Notes: generated by a model not told the origin, from the letters alone. A DNA stretch of 64,000 nucleotides from SZUA-442 sp963792405 (GCA_963792405.1 CAWBVU010000006.1:1860001-1924000); one strand, 5' to 3'; shown: positions 9,361 through 17,958, numbered from the stretch's first letter. A program made the numbers and translations.

Positions 9361-10362
9361 CTACCCCCCGATGTAGCTCATCTCGACCTTCGGGTCACCG
9401 ATGGGCACGGCGCCGCGCAGCTCCGAATAGCGATCCGCACGACTCGTCCACGCCCCGGCGATGACCTCCGCGAGGTCATCGTCCGACGCTCCCGAACGAA
9501 GGGGGCGCTTGAGGTCGGTGCCCGACGTGGCGAAGAGGCAGGTGTAGATCGCGCCCTCCGCGGACAGCCGGAGGCGACTGCAGTCCCCGCAGAAGGGCTG
9601 GGACACCGAGGAGATGAAGCCGACCTCACCCCCTCCGTCGACGAAACGGTACGTCTCTGCCACCTCGCTCGGTGTCGTCCTCCCGACCGCCTCGATCGGC
9701 CACGTTGCGGCGATCCTCGCGACCAGCTCAGCAGAGGGCATCATCTCCGCCCGGTCCCACCCGTTGGTGGAGCCGACGTCCATGTACTCGATGAACCTCA
9801 CCGTGTGTCCGGAGAACCTGAAGTGGTCGAGGAGCGGTTCGACCTGGTCGTCGTTCCATCCACGGCGCACGACCGTGTTGACCTTGATCGGACCGAGGCC
9901 GACCCGCTGGGCCGCGTCGATGGCGTCGAGGACCACCGAGACGGGGACGTCGGTGTCGATCATGCGCCGCACGACGGCGTCAGCGATGCCATCGAGGCTC
10001 ACCGTCACCCTCCCGAGGCCCGCGCCTGCGAGCGCCGAGGCCTGATCGGCGAGCAGGTGCCCGTTGGTCGTGAGGGCGAGGTCCTCGATGCCGTCGATCA
10101 CGGAGAGCCGTGCCACGAGCCGGTCGAGCTGCCTTCGCAGCAGCGGCTCGCCGCCGGTCAGCCTGACCTTGCGCACCCCCAAGCCGACGGCGATCCGCGC
10201 CACCCTCGCGATCTCGTCGTAGTCGAGGATCTCGGAGCGGGCGAGGTACTCGTGGTCGTCATAGACCTCTCGCGGCATGCAGTAGACACAGCGGAAGGAG
10301 CACCGGTCCGTGACCGAGATGCGAAGGTCCGTCAGCGGTCGCCCGAGGGTGTCCGTCGGCAT
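9361..10362 (-). CDS. moaA: GTP 3',8-cyclase MoaA
   Basis: This 333-residue radical-SAM enzyme carries out the first step of molybdenum-cofactor synthesis, converting GTP to 3',8-cyclo-GTP. The radical-SAM cluster motif CSFRCVYC lies near residue 25, RLTGGEP binds SAM, a second cysteine set appears in FCGDCSRLRLSAEGAIYTCLF, and the protein ends in the conserved Gly-Gly. An upstream ATG frame would add 21 unrelated residues. The start at 10362 has a -10 box six bases away instead. No other moa gene is adjacent, and folKE lies just upstream. Confidence 0.95.
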   Translation of the reverse strand: MPTDTLGRPLTDLRISVTDRCSFRCVYCMPREVYDDHEYLARSEILDYDEIARVARIAVGLGVRKVRLTGGEPLLRRQLDRLVARLSVIDGIEDLALTTNGHLLADQASALAGAGLGRVTVSLDGIADAVVRRMIDTDVPVSVVLDAIDAAQRVGLGPIKVNTVVRRGWNDDQVEPLLDHFRFSGHTVRFIEYMDVGSTNGWDRAEMMPSAELVARIAATWPIEAVGRTTPSEVAETYRFVDGGGEVGFISSVSQPFCGDCSRLRLSAEGAIYTCLFATSGTDLKRPLRSGASDDDLAEVIAGAWTSRADRYSELRGAVPIGDPKVEMSYIGG

Positions 10363-10368
10363 CCGACA

Positions 10369-10374
10369 ACGGTA
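10369..10374 (-). promoter_or_regulatory. -10 box of moaA, leaderless promoter
   Basis: TACCGT reads leftwards and ends six bases before the moaA ATG. The gap to the upstream folKE stop is only 76 bases, so moaA can be expressed separately from the folate genes. Confidence 0.55.
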
Positions 10375-10438
10375 CCCCGTCCCGATTCCTGCGGAAGCAG
10401 GGTCCCCCTGGGGGAGCACCGTCACACGGGAGCGGAGG

Positions 10439-11566
10439 TCAACGGGAGAGCTCGAGGAACTCCGAGCGAGTGCGGGGGTCGGATTGGAAGGTGCCGCGCA
10501 TGGCGCTCGTCACCATGTTCGACTCCTGCTTCTGGACGCCGCGCATCATCATGCACAGGTGCTTGCCCTCCATGATGACCCCGACACCGTGGGGCTCGAG
10601 GATCCCCTCCATGGCATCGGCGACCTGGTTGGTGAGTCGCTCCTGAACCTGGAGCCTGCGGGCGTAGACGTCGACGATGCGGGCGATCTTCGACAGCCCG
10701 ATGATCTTGCCCTTCGGCAGGTAGGCCACCGTGGCCTTGCCGAAGAAGGGGAGCATGTGGTGCTCACACATCGAGTAGTACTCGACGTCGCGCACGATCA
10801 CCATCTCGGATGCGCCCTCGGCATCGAAGATCGCATCGTTCACGACCTCCTCGAGCGACGTCGTGTACCCGCTCGTGAGGAAGTCCATCGCTTTGGCGAC
10901 GCGCAGAGGGGTGCGCCGGAGGCCCTCCCTCTCGGGGTCCTCGCCGATCTCGACGAGCTGCTCGCGCACGAGGGCCTCGAGCCTCGGGGCGTAGACGCCA
11001 TCGGTGTCATCGAAGTCCTCGATGCCACGAGTGGTGTACGGGGTGGGGAATCTGATCGCCATGGTCGGGGCTACCTCCGTTCGGGTGGGGGCCACCTCGT
11101 CGGCGATCTCGACCGCCGTCTTGCCCGACACCGGATGGATCCAGCGAGGGGCGACGTCTGCCACGGGGACAGCGACGTGGGGCTGCGTGTCCGCATCAGG
11201 ATCGGGGATCGACCACGCACCGAAGTCCTTCACGGCGTCTCCGAAGTACACGATGTCGAGATCGATCGTACGCGGAGCGTTCGGGTCCTCGGTCCGTACG
11301 CGCCCGAGGTGGCCCTCGACGACGCGCAGCTCGTTCCTGAGGTCCTCCGCGCCGAGCGTCGTCGTCGCAAGGACGGCGGCGTTGATGAAGTCGGGCGCAT
11401 CGGGCGGCCCGCCAACCGACGGGCTCTCGTAGCACGAGCTGACGGCACGGACGTCGATGTCGGGGTGCCGCCTGAGTTGCCTGATGGCCTCCGGCATGCA
11501 CCGTTCCCTGTCGAGGTTCGACCCCGCGAGGATGATGACATCGGTGTGGTCACGTGGTTCGTCCAT
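10439..11566 (-). CDS. folKE: Fused HPPK (FolK) and GTP cyclohydrolase I (FolE)
   Basis: One uninterrupted frame of 375 residues encodes two folate enzymes. Residues 1 to about 165 are 6-hydroxymethyl-dihydropterin pyrophosphokinase, with ILAGSNL, PDFINAAV and RTIDLDIVYFG. Residues 169-375 are a full-length GTP cyclohydrolase I, with MCEHHMLPFFGKATVAYLP and the later zinc cysteine in HLCMMMRG. Met169 (codon 11060-11062) has a GGAGG eleven bases upstream, so free FolE may also be made. Thus the first and a late pterin step are joined in one protein. It follows folB after ten bases. Confidence 0.92.
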   Translation of the reverse strand: MDEPRDHTDVIILAGSNLDRERCMPEAIRQLRRHPDIDVRAVSSCYESPSVGGPPDAPDFINAAVLATTTLGAEDLRNELRVVEGHLGRVRTEDPNAPRTIDLDIVYFGDAVKDFGAWSIPDPDADTQPHVAVPVADVAPRWIHPVSGKTAVEIADEVAPTRTEVAPTMAIRFPTPYTTRGIEDFDDTDGVYAPRLEALVREQLVEIGEDPEREGLRRTPLRVAKAMDFLTSGYTTSLEEVVNDAIFDAEGASEMVIVRDVEYYSMCEHHMLPFFGKATVAYLPKGKIIGLSKIARIVDVYARRLQVQERLTNQVADAMEGILEPHGVGVIMEGKHLCMMMRGVQKQESNMVTSAMRGTFQSDPRTRSEFLELSR

Positions 11567-11576
11567 ATCCTGTTCC

Positions 11577-11942
11577 CTAAGTACGGGGTTCAACGCGCGA
11601 ACGGATGATCGAGATTCCCACCGATCGGGCGTGGCGCAGCGCCCCGGGCTTCTCCACGGTGACCTCGGCCTCCGCGACGCGCGGGTCCTCGAGGCAGATG
11701 TCGGCGATCTCCTGGACGAGACGCTCGACGAGCATGGGCTCACCGCTCTCGATGTGGTTGATGATGCGCTTGGTGATCGTGCGGTAGTTGACCGCGTCGT
11801 CGATGTCGTCCGAGCGCGCCGCCGATCGTGTGTCGACGGACATGGTGACGTTGACGAGGATGTCCTGTGGGTTCACGCGCTCATCGGGATTGATCCCGAG
11901 GATGCCGCTGACGACGAGGTCCTTGATGAGTATCCGATCCAT
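11577..11942 (-). CDS. folB: Dihydroneopterin aldolase FolB
   Basis: This 121-residue protein cleaves 7,8-dihydroneopterin to 6-hydroxymethyl-dihydropterin and glycolaldehyde. It begins MDRILIKDLVVSGILGINPDER, has the conserved VNYRTITKRI segment, and contains the catalytic lysine in VEKPGALRHA. The product is the substrate of the FolK part of the next gene. The ATG at 11942 is favoured over an upstream in-frame ATG, because a -10 box lies six bases away and the extra residues are not conserved. Confidence 0.93.
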   Translation of the reverse strand: MDRILIKDLVVSGILGINPDERVNPQDILVNVTMSVDTRSAARSDDIDDAVNYRTITKRIINHIESGEPMLVERLVQEIADICLEDPRVAEAEVTVEKPGALRHARSVGISIIRSRVEPRT

Positions 11943-11948
11943 GGGTGA

Positions 11949-11954
11949 ACGGTA
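11949..11954 (-). promoter_or_regulatory. -10 box of folB-folKE, leaderless promoter
   Basis: TACCGT reads leftwards and ends six bases before the folB ATG. No Shine-Dalgarno sequence fits in the gap. Confidence 0.55.
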
Positions 11955-11977
11955 GCGGCCACCTCGCCGACCCACCG

Positions 11978-11999
11978 CCAGGGGGGATCAGCCCCCTGG
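11978..11999 (-). terminator. Hairpin at the end of the FAD oxidoreductase gene
   Basis: CCAGGGGG pairs with CCCCCTGG across a six-base loop, and the stop codon of the FAD oxidoreductase lies in the loop. There is no T-run. It may end or attenuate the upstream transcript before the folB promoter. Confidence 0.5.
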
Positions 12000-13397
12000 T
12001 GGGCGCGTGTCGCGCATCGCAGCCCTCGCGGCGTGGTACCCGCACATCCCGTGCACTCCCGCGCCGGGGGCGGTGGCGGACGAGCAGAGGTAGAGGCCCT
12101 TGCCGATGCGATACGGCCGCGACGCACCGAACTGCAGCGCTGTGCGCACGCGAAACGCGCCCCCTGCGATGTCGCCGTCGACGTAGTTCGGGTTGTGGTT
12201 GGCGTAGTCGGCCGGCCCCATCGTGTGCCGTGCGAGGATCGAGTCCGAGAAACCCGGGGCGAAGCGCTCGATCTGCGCCTCGATGCGTTCCGTCATGTCC
12301 TCGGTGGAACCGGAGGGCACGTGGCAGTACCCCCACAGGGTGTGCCGTCCCGCAGGCGCACGGGTGTCATCGAAGAGCGACTGCTGGGTGACGATGACGA
12401 AGGGACGATCGGGATGCCGTCCTTCGTGCACGGCCCCTTCTGCCGCGGCGACCTCCTCGTAGCGTCCGCCGACATGGACCGTGCCCGCCTTCGGACTCCA
12501 CTCGTCGATCCAGGGGACGGGACGGTCGAGCGCCCAATCCACCTTGAACACACCGGGGCCGGTCCTCCATCGGGACAGCCTGCGAGGCGCACGCGCGCCC
12601 AGGCGCGCCGACCCGATCCGCAGTGCGGCATCCGGCATCACGTCGAGGAGGATGATCGGGGCGTCGGGAATCTCGTCGAGCGACCCGACGGTCCGGTCGG
12701 TCTCCAGGATGCCCCCTCGGGCGAGGATCTCGTCGGCCATCTGCGTGGCGATGCCCTGCGAGCCACCCCGCTGCAGGGGCCATCCGTAGGCGTGGGCAAC
12801 GACGGAGAACAGCACGGCGACGGCACCCGTGAGCGGGGTGGAGAACGGTGCGATGGCATGGGCGGCGATCCCAGCGAGCAGGGCACGGCCCTCGTCCGTG
12901 CGAAGGCCCCTCGCCATCGTCGCGGCGGGGGCGAGACCGGGGAGGCCGAAGCGTGCGAGGGTCACGGGATGCGATGGCGGCACGGTGAGGGGGCCGAGCA
13001 CGGCCTCCACGAGCTGGTCCGCCGAGGGGACGAGCGGCCCGACGATCCGCCGATAGCGAGCCCCGTCGACTCCGAGGGCATCGATGGTCCTCTCGAGACC
13101 CTCGAACAGCACGCCTGCTCCTCCCCCGTCCAGGGGATGGCTCAGCGGTATCTCGGGATGGATCCAGTCGCCGATGCCCGCAGACCGGAAGAAGGGAGAA
13201 GCGGCTCCGAGCGGATGCATCGCCGCACACACGTCGTGGCGGAAGCCGGGCAGCGTCAATTCCTCCGTCCTCGTGCCCCCGCCGATGACCGCCGCGGCCT
13301 CGACCACCAGCACTCGCCGATCGGCGCGTGAGAGTTCGAGGGCGGCTGCGAGGCCGTTGGGCCCCGCACCGACGACCACGGCATCGAAGTGATCCAC
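11988..13397 (-). CDS. FAD-dependent NAD(P)/FAD oxidoreductase, phytoene-desaturase-like
   Basis: This 469-residue flavoprotein begins with a dinucleotide-binding motif, DAVVVGAGPNGLAAALELSRAD, followed by VVEAAAVIGGGTRTEEL. It ends with GKGLYLCSSATAPGAGVHGMCGYHAA, the second FAD motif of the phytoene-desaturase/amine-oxidase superfamily. The GTG at 13397 puts the nucleotide-binding motif at the N-terminus and lies 31 bases after the pteridine reductase-like gene. No carotenoid gene is nearby, so the substrate is unknown. The neighbouring pterin genes may only be a genomic coincidence. Confidence 0.8.
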   Translation of the reverse strand: MDHFDAVVVGAGPNGLAAALELSRADRRVLVVEAAAVIGGGTRTEELTLPGFRHDVCAAMHPLGAASPFFRSAGIGDWIHPEIPLSHPLDGGGAGVLFEGLERTIDALGVDGARYRRIVGPLVPSADQLVEAVLGPLTVPPSHPVTLARFGLPGLAPAATMARGLRTDEGRALLAGIAAHAIAPFSTPLTGAVAVLFSVVAHAYGWPLQRGGSQGIATQMADEILARGGILETDRTVGSLDEIPDAPIILLDVMPDAALRIGSARLGARAPRRLSRWRTGPGVFKVDWALDRPVPWIDEWSPKAGTVHVGGRYEEVAAAEGAVHEGRHPDRPFVIVTQQSLFDDTRAPAGRHTLWGYCHVPSGSTEDMTERIEAQIERFAPGFSDSILARHTMGPADYANHNPNYVDGDIAGGAFRVRTALQFGASRPYRIGKGLYLCSSATAPGAGVHGMCGYHAARAAMRDTRPPGG

Positions 13398-13428
13398 GGA
13401 GTCCAGTCTGGTGATCCGTGCGCCGTAG

Positions 13429-14160
13429 TCAGACGAGATGGGCACCGCCGTCGAGGCGGATGATCTCGCCGGTGACGAAGTCATTCCTCGCGAGGAACAC
13501 CACGGTGTCGGCCACGACCTCGGCTCCACCGACCCTCGCGAGCGGGAGCTCCGCGGCGAGCGCATTGACGTAGTCCTCGCCCTCCCCCGGCGGGGGGAGG
13601 ATCACTCCGAGCGCGACGGCATTGACCCTGATCCGTGGTGCGAGGGCGAGTGCGGCCGCCCTGGTCAGCGTATCGATGCCTCCCTTCCCCAGCATGTACG
13701 ACAGGTGCTGCAGGTACGGCCGATGCGTCTTCACGTCCGTCACATTGACGACCGCCCCCGTCTCGTCGTCGGGGAGGGCGTCGGCGAAGGCCTGGATGAG
13801 GAAGAGCGGTGATCCGAGCGTGAGGTCGAGTGTCGAGCGCCACCCATCGACCGTGACGTCGGCGAGGGCGTCCGTCGGGAAGCCGGAGGCGCTGTTGACG
13901 AGCACCGAGACGGGACCGAGGGCTCGACGGGCCTCGTCGATGATGGCCGCACCCGACCCCGGATCCGAGAGGTCACCGGGCCCCGTCGCCGCTCGCACCC
14001 CCCGCGCCTCGATCTCCGCCGCGACCTCCTCCGCGGGACCGGCGGACCGGTTGTAGTGGACGAAGACGTTCGCGCCTGCGTCGGCGAGCGCGAGGCAAAT
14101 GGCCCGTCCGACACGGACGGCACCCCCCGTGACCAGCGCGGTGCGACCCTCGAGTTCCAT
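13429..14160 (-). CDS. Pteridine-reductase-type short-chain dehydrogenase
   Basis: This 243-residue SDR has TGGAVRVG (residues 11-18), fitting the TGxxxRxG pattern of pteridine reductases rather than the usual TGxxxGIG. Its catalytic residues appear to be Asp142, Tyr155 and Lys159. The aspartate replaces the normal SDR serine and sits 13 residues before the tyrosine, as in PTR1. FolM/PTR1 proteins reduce dihydropterins and, weakly, dihydrofolate with NADPH. Its position by folB and folKE supports a pterin substrate. Generic SDR activity is the alternative. The ATG at 14160 follows a close -10 box. Confidence 0.75.
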   Translation of the reverse strand: MELEGRTALVTGGAVRVGRAICLALADAGANVFVHYNRSAGPAEEVAAEIEARGVRAATGPGDLSDPGSGAAIIDEARRALGPVSVLVNSASGFPTDALADVTVDGWRSTLDLTLGSPLFLIQAFADALPDDETGAVVNVTDVKTHRPYLQHLSYMLGKGGIDTLTRAAALALAPRIRVNAVALGVILPPPGEGEDYVNALAAELPLARVGGAEVVADTVVFLARNDFVTGEIIRLDGGAHLV

Positions 14161-14167
14161 CGTCGCC

Positions 14168-14173
14168 ACGCTA
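14168..14173 (-). promoter_or_regulatory. -10 box of the pteridine-reductase-like gene
   Basis: TAGCGT reads leftwards and ends seven bases before the ATG at 14160, a leaderless arrangement. Confidence 0.5.
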
Positions 14174-14246
14174 GCGGAGCGGTGTGATCGACGGCGGGGG
14201 ACCACTGGCCCGCGATCCCCTACCGACCTTCGCCGCCCTGCGGCTC

Positions 14247-14252
14247 TATGCT
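14247..14252 (+). promoter_or_regulatory. -10 box, leaderless promoter
   Basis: TATGCT ends seven bases before the GTG at 14260. It supports that GTG over the ATG at 14248, which would lie inside the box. Confidence 0.5.
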
Positions 14253-14259
14253 GCCGCGG

Positions 14260-14829
14260 GTGAGCAAGGACGATCCGAAACCGGGCCGGTGGATACTCCC
14301 GATCGTCATCGTGGCGCTGATCGGGTTCACCTACATCTTCGTGAACGCGCTCCCCGAGGCGGATGTCGCAGCCTCGACGACCTCCACGAGCTCGACGACG
14401 TCCACCACCGAACCCGCCTCGACGACGACATCGACGCTGACGACGGACATCCTCGCCTTCCTCCAGGAGGTCGATCGCTTCGACGGGGTCGCCCAGGACC
14501 TCCAGACCCAGCTGACCACCGTCAACGACCAGTGGGAAGCACGCGAGATCAGCATCGACGAGGCAGAGGCCGGCTTCGCCGCGGTCAGGGACGGCGCGCA
14601 GGACCTGGCGAACCAGGTCGCGGCGACGACCGTCCCGGATGCATTCCAGGCGGCGTGGCCAGACGCCATCACGAGCTCCCAGGCCCTCGTCGCATCAGCT
14701 GACGCCGTCATCGAAGGCCTCCGTGCACCTGACGACGGAACCGCGCGGCGCGAGGCTGTCGCCGCGTATGCGACAGCGACCGTCGCGTTCCAGGACCAAC
14801 TCGACGTGGTCCGTTCGTTGACCCCCTGA
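14260..14829 (+). CDS. Membrane-anchored hypothetical protein with Thr/Ser linker
   Basis: This protein of 189 residues has one membrane span close to the start (WILPIVIVALIGFTYIFV), a Thr/Ser-rich linker, and an outer helical domain of about 120 residues rich in Ala, Asp and Gln. It looks like a signal-anchored envelope protein. The helical domain has no recognisable catalytic motif. The gene ends four bases before the membrane hydrolase gene and is probably cotranscribed with it. The start rests on the -10 box only. Confidence 0.6.
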   Translation: MSKDDPKPGRWILPIVIVALIGFTYIFVNALPEADVAASTTSTSSTTSTTEPASTTTSTLTTDILAFLQEVDRFDGVAQDLQTQLTTVNDQWEAREISIDEAEAGFAAVRDGAQDLANQVAATTVPDAFQAAWPDAITSSQALVASADAVIEGLRAPDDGTARREAVAAYATATVAFQDQLDVVRSLTP

Positions 14830-14833
14830 TACC

Positions 14834-16693
14834 GTGGCCGACCGCTCCGAATACTGGTGGCGGATGCCGAAGGTCTGGGCGGGAGCCGCCCTCAGCGGCG
14901 CCGCGGCGACGGCCTCGTTCACGCCGTCGCTGATGCCACGATCGACATCCCACCAGGCGCTGCTGGCGGGCACCTCGGGGATCGTGGGTTGGGCCGTCGG
15001 GTCCACGACCTACACGCTCACCGCGAGAACCGGGAGCGCCGCGCTCGACACGGCGATCCTCACCGCAGGCGCTGCCGCAGGTCTGGGAACCCGGTACCTG
15101 ATCCCGTGGCACGAGGATGAGGCGAGGTGGCGGGCGCCGGTGCGATCGATCGCCCAGGTGGCGGGCGCCGGTGCGGCATCCGCGGCCACGGTCTCGGCGG
15201 TCCGCACGTCACGGAGCCGCACCGGCGTCGGCATCGCCGTCGGAGCGATCGCCGCCATCGCCGCAGCCACCCGCATCAGCGACTTCGTCTCTGCACAGGC
15301 CGCGGCGAGGCAGGAACTCGACTTCCCCACCCCAGATGCGGGAAAGGCCCTCGTCGAGGGCGTCGGCGTCCTCGGGGTGCTGGGCGCCCTCATCGGTGGC
15401 TATCGGATCTCAGGCGGCTCGACGGCGAGGCTGCTCGAACGGCGGATCGGGATTCCCCCGACTCCGGCGCGTGTTGCGGGAAACGTCATCGCGACCGGTG
15501 TCTGGGGCCTCGGCATCCGGGCGCTCGCGGGGTCGTTCGTCAAGGGCCTCGCACGATACGATCGCGTCCTCGACCCCGGCTACGACATCCCGCCATCCTC
15601 GACGACCCGGTCGGGGAGCTCCCGATCGATCGTGCCATGGTCGCGCCTTGGCCGCCAGGGTCGCAGGTTCATCACGAACACGCCGTCGCGCGACGACATC
15701 GCGAACGTGATGGGCGTCCCCGCGGTCTCCGACCCCATCAGGGTCTTCGTCGGCTTCGACGCCGCCCGCACCGCTGAGGATCGTGTGGCCCTGGCCATGG
15801 AGGAGCTGCGCCGCACACACGCCTTCGACCGGAAGATCCTGATCGCCTCGTGTCCTGCCGGGACCGGCTACGTCAACACCCTGCCGATGGAGGTCGCCGA
15901 CTTCGCCACCCTGGGGGACTGTGCGTCGGTCGCCGTGCAGTATGCGAGGCTGCCGTCGCTCCTCGCGATCCAGAACACCAGCGCAGGCGCCGAGCACCAC
16001 CGTCTCCTGCTCCAGGCGATCAAGGACGAACTGGATGCGCGACCTCCCGGCAAACGGCCTGTGGTGGCCGTATACGGCGAGAGCCTCGGGGCGTGGGCGG
16101 GGCAGGACGCCTTCATCGACGCCGACATCGCGGGACTCGACGCCCTCGGCGTGGACTACGCGCTGTGGGTCGGGACGCCCCACTACTCGAAGTGGCGGCG
16201 CCAGGCCCTCGTGGAGGGATCGACACCGGAGGGATCCGTCCAGGAGATCGACGGCCCGGACGAACTCGATGGCTTCGTCGGCATGCGCCGTGCGACGCTG
16301 CTGACCCACTGGAACGACCCCGTTGCGATGATGCACGCATCGCTCCTGTACCGCGAACCGTGGTGGATCACCGAGCGCCCTCGCAGGCCCACCGTGTCCG
16401 AGGATCAGGTCTGGATCCCCGTCGTGACAGCCCTCCAGACCGTGGTCGACACCTTCAACGCGACCAACCCCACCCCCGGCGTCTTCAGGGCCACGGGCCA
16501 CGACTACCGCCTCGACCTGCCGCCGGTGACCGTTGCCGCGTTCGGCCTCCCCTCACCGACGGGGGACCAGTGGGCGCGCATGTTCAGCCACCTGCAGGCC
16601 GAGGAGAAGCGCAGGGACGACACGCTGCGGCTCGGCGGGGCGGCCATCGCGGACGCAGCGAAGGACGCCGACGGCTCCGTGAGGGGAAGCTAG
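14834..16693 (+). CDS. Membrane alpha/beta-hydrolase (Abhydrolase_9 family)
   Basis: This 619-residue protein has an N-terminal region with several membrane spans (roughly residues 15-260) and a C-terminal alpha/beta-hydrolase domain. The nucleophile elbow is VYGESLGAW with Ser at about 417, and GHDYRLDLP near the end probably holds the catalytic His. This matches the two-part actinobacterial family of integral membrane hydrolases. The substrate is unknown; lipid or cell-envelope esters are plausible. The GTG start lies four bases after the upstream gene. Confidence 0.82.
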   Translation: MADRSEYWWRMPKVWAGAALSGAAATASFTPSLMPRSTSHQALLAGTSGIVGWAVGSTTYTLTARTGSAALDTAILTAGAAAGLGTRYLIPWHEDEARWRAPVRSIAQVAGAGAASAATVSAVRTSRSRTGVGIAVGAIAAIAAATRISDFVSAQAAARQELDFPTPDAGKALVEGVGVLGVLGALIGGYRISGGSTARLLERRIGIPPTPARVAGNVIATGVWGLGIRALAGSFVKGLARYDRVLDPGYDIPPSSTTRSGSSRSIVPWSRLGRQGRRFITNTPSRDDIANVMGVPAVSDPIRVFVGFDAARTAEDRVALAMEELRRTHAFDRKILIASCPAGTGYVNTLPMEVADFATLGDCASVAVQYARLPSLLAIQNTSAGAEHHRLLLQAIKDELDARPPGKRPVVAVYGESLGAWAGQDAFIDADIAGLDALGVDYALWVGTPHYSKWRRQALVEGSTPEGSVQEIDGPDELDGFVGMRRATLLTHWNDPVAMMHASLLYREPWWITERPRRPTVSEDQVWIPVVTALQTVVDTFNATNPTPGVFRATGHDYRLDLPPVTVAAFGLPSPTGDQWARMFSHLQAEEKRRDDTLRLGGAAIADAAKDADGSVRGS

Positions 16694-16727
16694 GGGCGAC
16701 GCCACCGATCGAACCGGGGCGACGCGA

Positions 16728-16751
16728 CAGGGCGGCCCATGGGCCGCCCTG
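16728..16751. terminator. Bidirectional terminator hairpin
   Basis: A perfect 24-base inverted repeat (arm CAGGGCGGCC, four-base loop) lies between the convergent hydrolase and glnII genes. It can fold in either transcript. Confidence 0.75.
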
Positions 16752-16773
16752 CACGGTCGGAACCTGGTTGGCG

Positions 16774-17775
16774 CTACGTCGCGAGTGCGCCGCACACGGT
16801 GTTGGTGATCATCGAGGCCACGACGTACGGGTCGGCGTTCGCGTTGGGTCGCCGATCCTCGATGTAGCCCTTCTCCTCAACGGCAACCTGCCACGGGATC
16901 CGCACCGATGCACCGCGGTTCGACACGCCATAGCTGTACTCGGACCATGGTGCGGTCTCGTGGAGGCCGGTGAGACGCTCCTCGATGCCCGCGCCGTAGT
17001 TCGCGACGTGCTCCTGGGCGACCTCGCCGAGGGCCTCACATGCAGCGATGATCGGATCCCAGCTCTCACGCATCGCCTTGGTCGAGAAGTTGGTGTGCAT
17101 CCCCGCGCCGTTCCAGTCGCCCTTGACCGGCTTGGGGTTGAGCGTCGCGGAGATGTCGTAGTCCTCTGCGATGCGATACAGCAGCCATCGTGCGAGCCAG
17201 AGCTGGTCGCCGACCTCCACCGTGTCCACCGGACCGATCTGGAACTCCCACTGTCCGATCATGACCTCCGCGTTCGTGCCGGAGATCGCGAGACCGGCCT
17301 CCATGCATGCCCAGGTGTGATCCTCGACGACGTCACGGCCCCAGATCTCATCTGCACCGATGCCGCAGTAGTAGCCGCCCTGGGGTGCGGGGAAGCCGCC
17401 GAGCGGCCACCCGTGGGGTCGTCCGTCCTTGTAGAACGTGTACTCCTGCTCCATGCCGAACCACGGATCCTGGTCCGCGTACTTCTCCTGGGCTGCGACT
17501 GCTCTGACACGCGTGTTGGACTCGTGCGGCGTCATGTCGGTGTTGAGCACCTCGCACAGGACCAGCTTGTCGTCACCCCCGCGGATCGGGTCCGGCACCA
17601 CCTTGACGGGCCGGAGCACGCAGTCCGACGCCTCGCCCGGCGCCTGCTCGGTCGACGAGCCGTCGAATCCCCAGATGGGTGGCTCATCGGCGTCGGGGAC
17701 GATCTTTGTCTTGGACCTCAGGAGCTGTGTCGGCTTGCGGCCGTCGATCCAGATGTACTCCGCGCGATACGGCAT
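16774..17775 (-). CDS. glnII: Glutamine synthetase type II (GSII)
   Basis: This 333-residue enzyme makes glutamine from glutamate, ammonia and ATP. It is of the eukaryotic-like type II, not the dodecameric type I. It begins MPYRAEYIWIDG and has WGFDGSSTEQA, CEVLNTDMTPHESNTR, FGMEQEYT, GQWEFQIGP, WNGAGMHTNFST and SNRGASVRIPW, matching Streptomyces GlnII throughout. The length is normal. It diverges from a type I enzyme around a GlnR-type operator ending 75 bases before its ATG, so nitrogen-responsive expression is likely. Confidence 0.96.
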   Translation of the reverse strand: MPYRAEYIWIDGRKPTQLLRSKTKIVPDADEPPIWGFDGSSTEQAPGEASDCVLRPVKVVPDPIRGGDDKLVLCEVLNTDMTPHESNTRVRAVAAQEKYADQDPWFGMEQEYTFYKDGRPHGWPLGGFPAPQGGYYCGIGADEIWGRDVVEDHTWACMEAGLAISGTNAEVMIGQWEFQIGPVDTVEVGDQLWLARWLLYRIAEDYDISATLNPKPVKGDWNGAGMHTNFSTKAMRESWDPIIAACEALGEVAQEHVANYGAGIEERLTGLHETAPWSEYSYGVSNRGASVRIPWQVAVEEKGYIEDRRPNANADPYVVASMITNTVCGALAT

Positions 17776-17849
17776 CGTTCCTCGCTTTCAGCGGTGTCGT
17801 TCGCACCGGCGCGCTCACGCCGGAGCCGTAGGGAGGATGGACGGCGCCG

Positions 17850-17887
17850 GTTTCCCTGCGGTAACCGGAGTGTGAACGCTGTGTTAC
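17850..17887 (-). promoter_or_regulatory. GlnR-type operator, four half-sites
   Basis: Read leftwards (the glnII direction), the site is GTAAC, six bases, TTCAC, six bases, GTTAC, six bases, GAAAC. The half-sites are at 17883-17887, 17872-17876, 17861-17865 and 17850-17854, an exact 11-base period. This matches the known actinobacterial GlnR pattern gTnAC-n6-GaAAC repeated twice, with one half-site diverged. It lies between divergent glnII and glnA, upstream of both likely promoters. A GlnR-like regulator is encoded 1.4 kb away. Confidence 0.88.
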
Positions 17888-17925
17888 GGGTGCCCTGTTC
17901 GTCGGCTGCAGGTCCCGCGGCACCG

Positions 17926-17931
17926 TACGAT
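17926..17931 (+). promoter_or_regulatory. Likely -10 box of glnA-glnR
   Basis: TACGAT lies 39 bases beyond the GlnR box and 27 bases before the glnA ATG. That leaves a short leader containing a GTGGAG ribosome-binding sequence. Confidence 0.45.
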
Positions 17932-17958
17932 GTGTCCCTTCGGGGTGGAGCGACACGC

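Noticed and set aside
10363..10438. Molybdenum-cofactor riboswitch before moaA
   Set aside because: The gap is 76 bases and the -10 box lies six bases from the start codon, leaving no leader to hold a riboswitch.
12033..13331. Long plus-strand frame opposite the FAD oxidoreductase
   Set aside because: It is antisense to a well-supported flavoprotein. Such mirror frames are common in GC-rich DNA.
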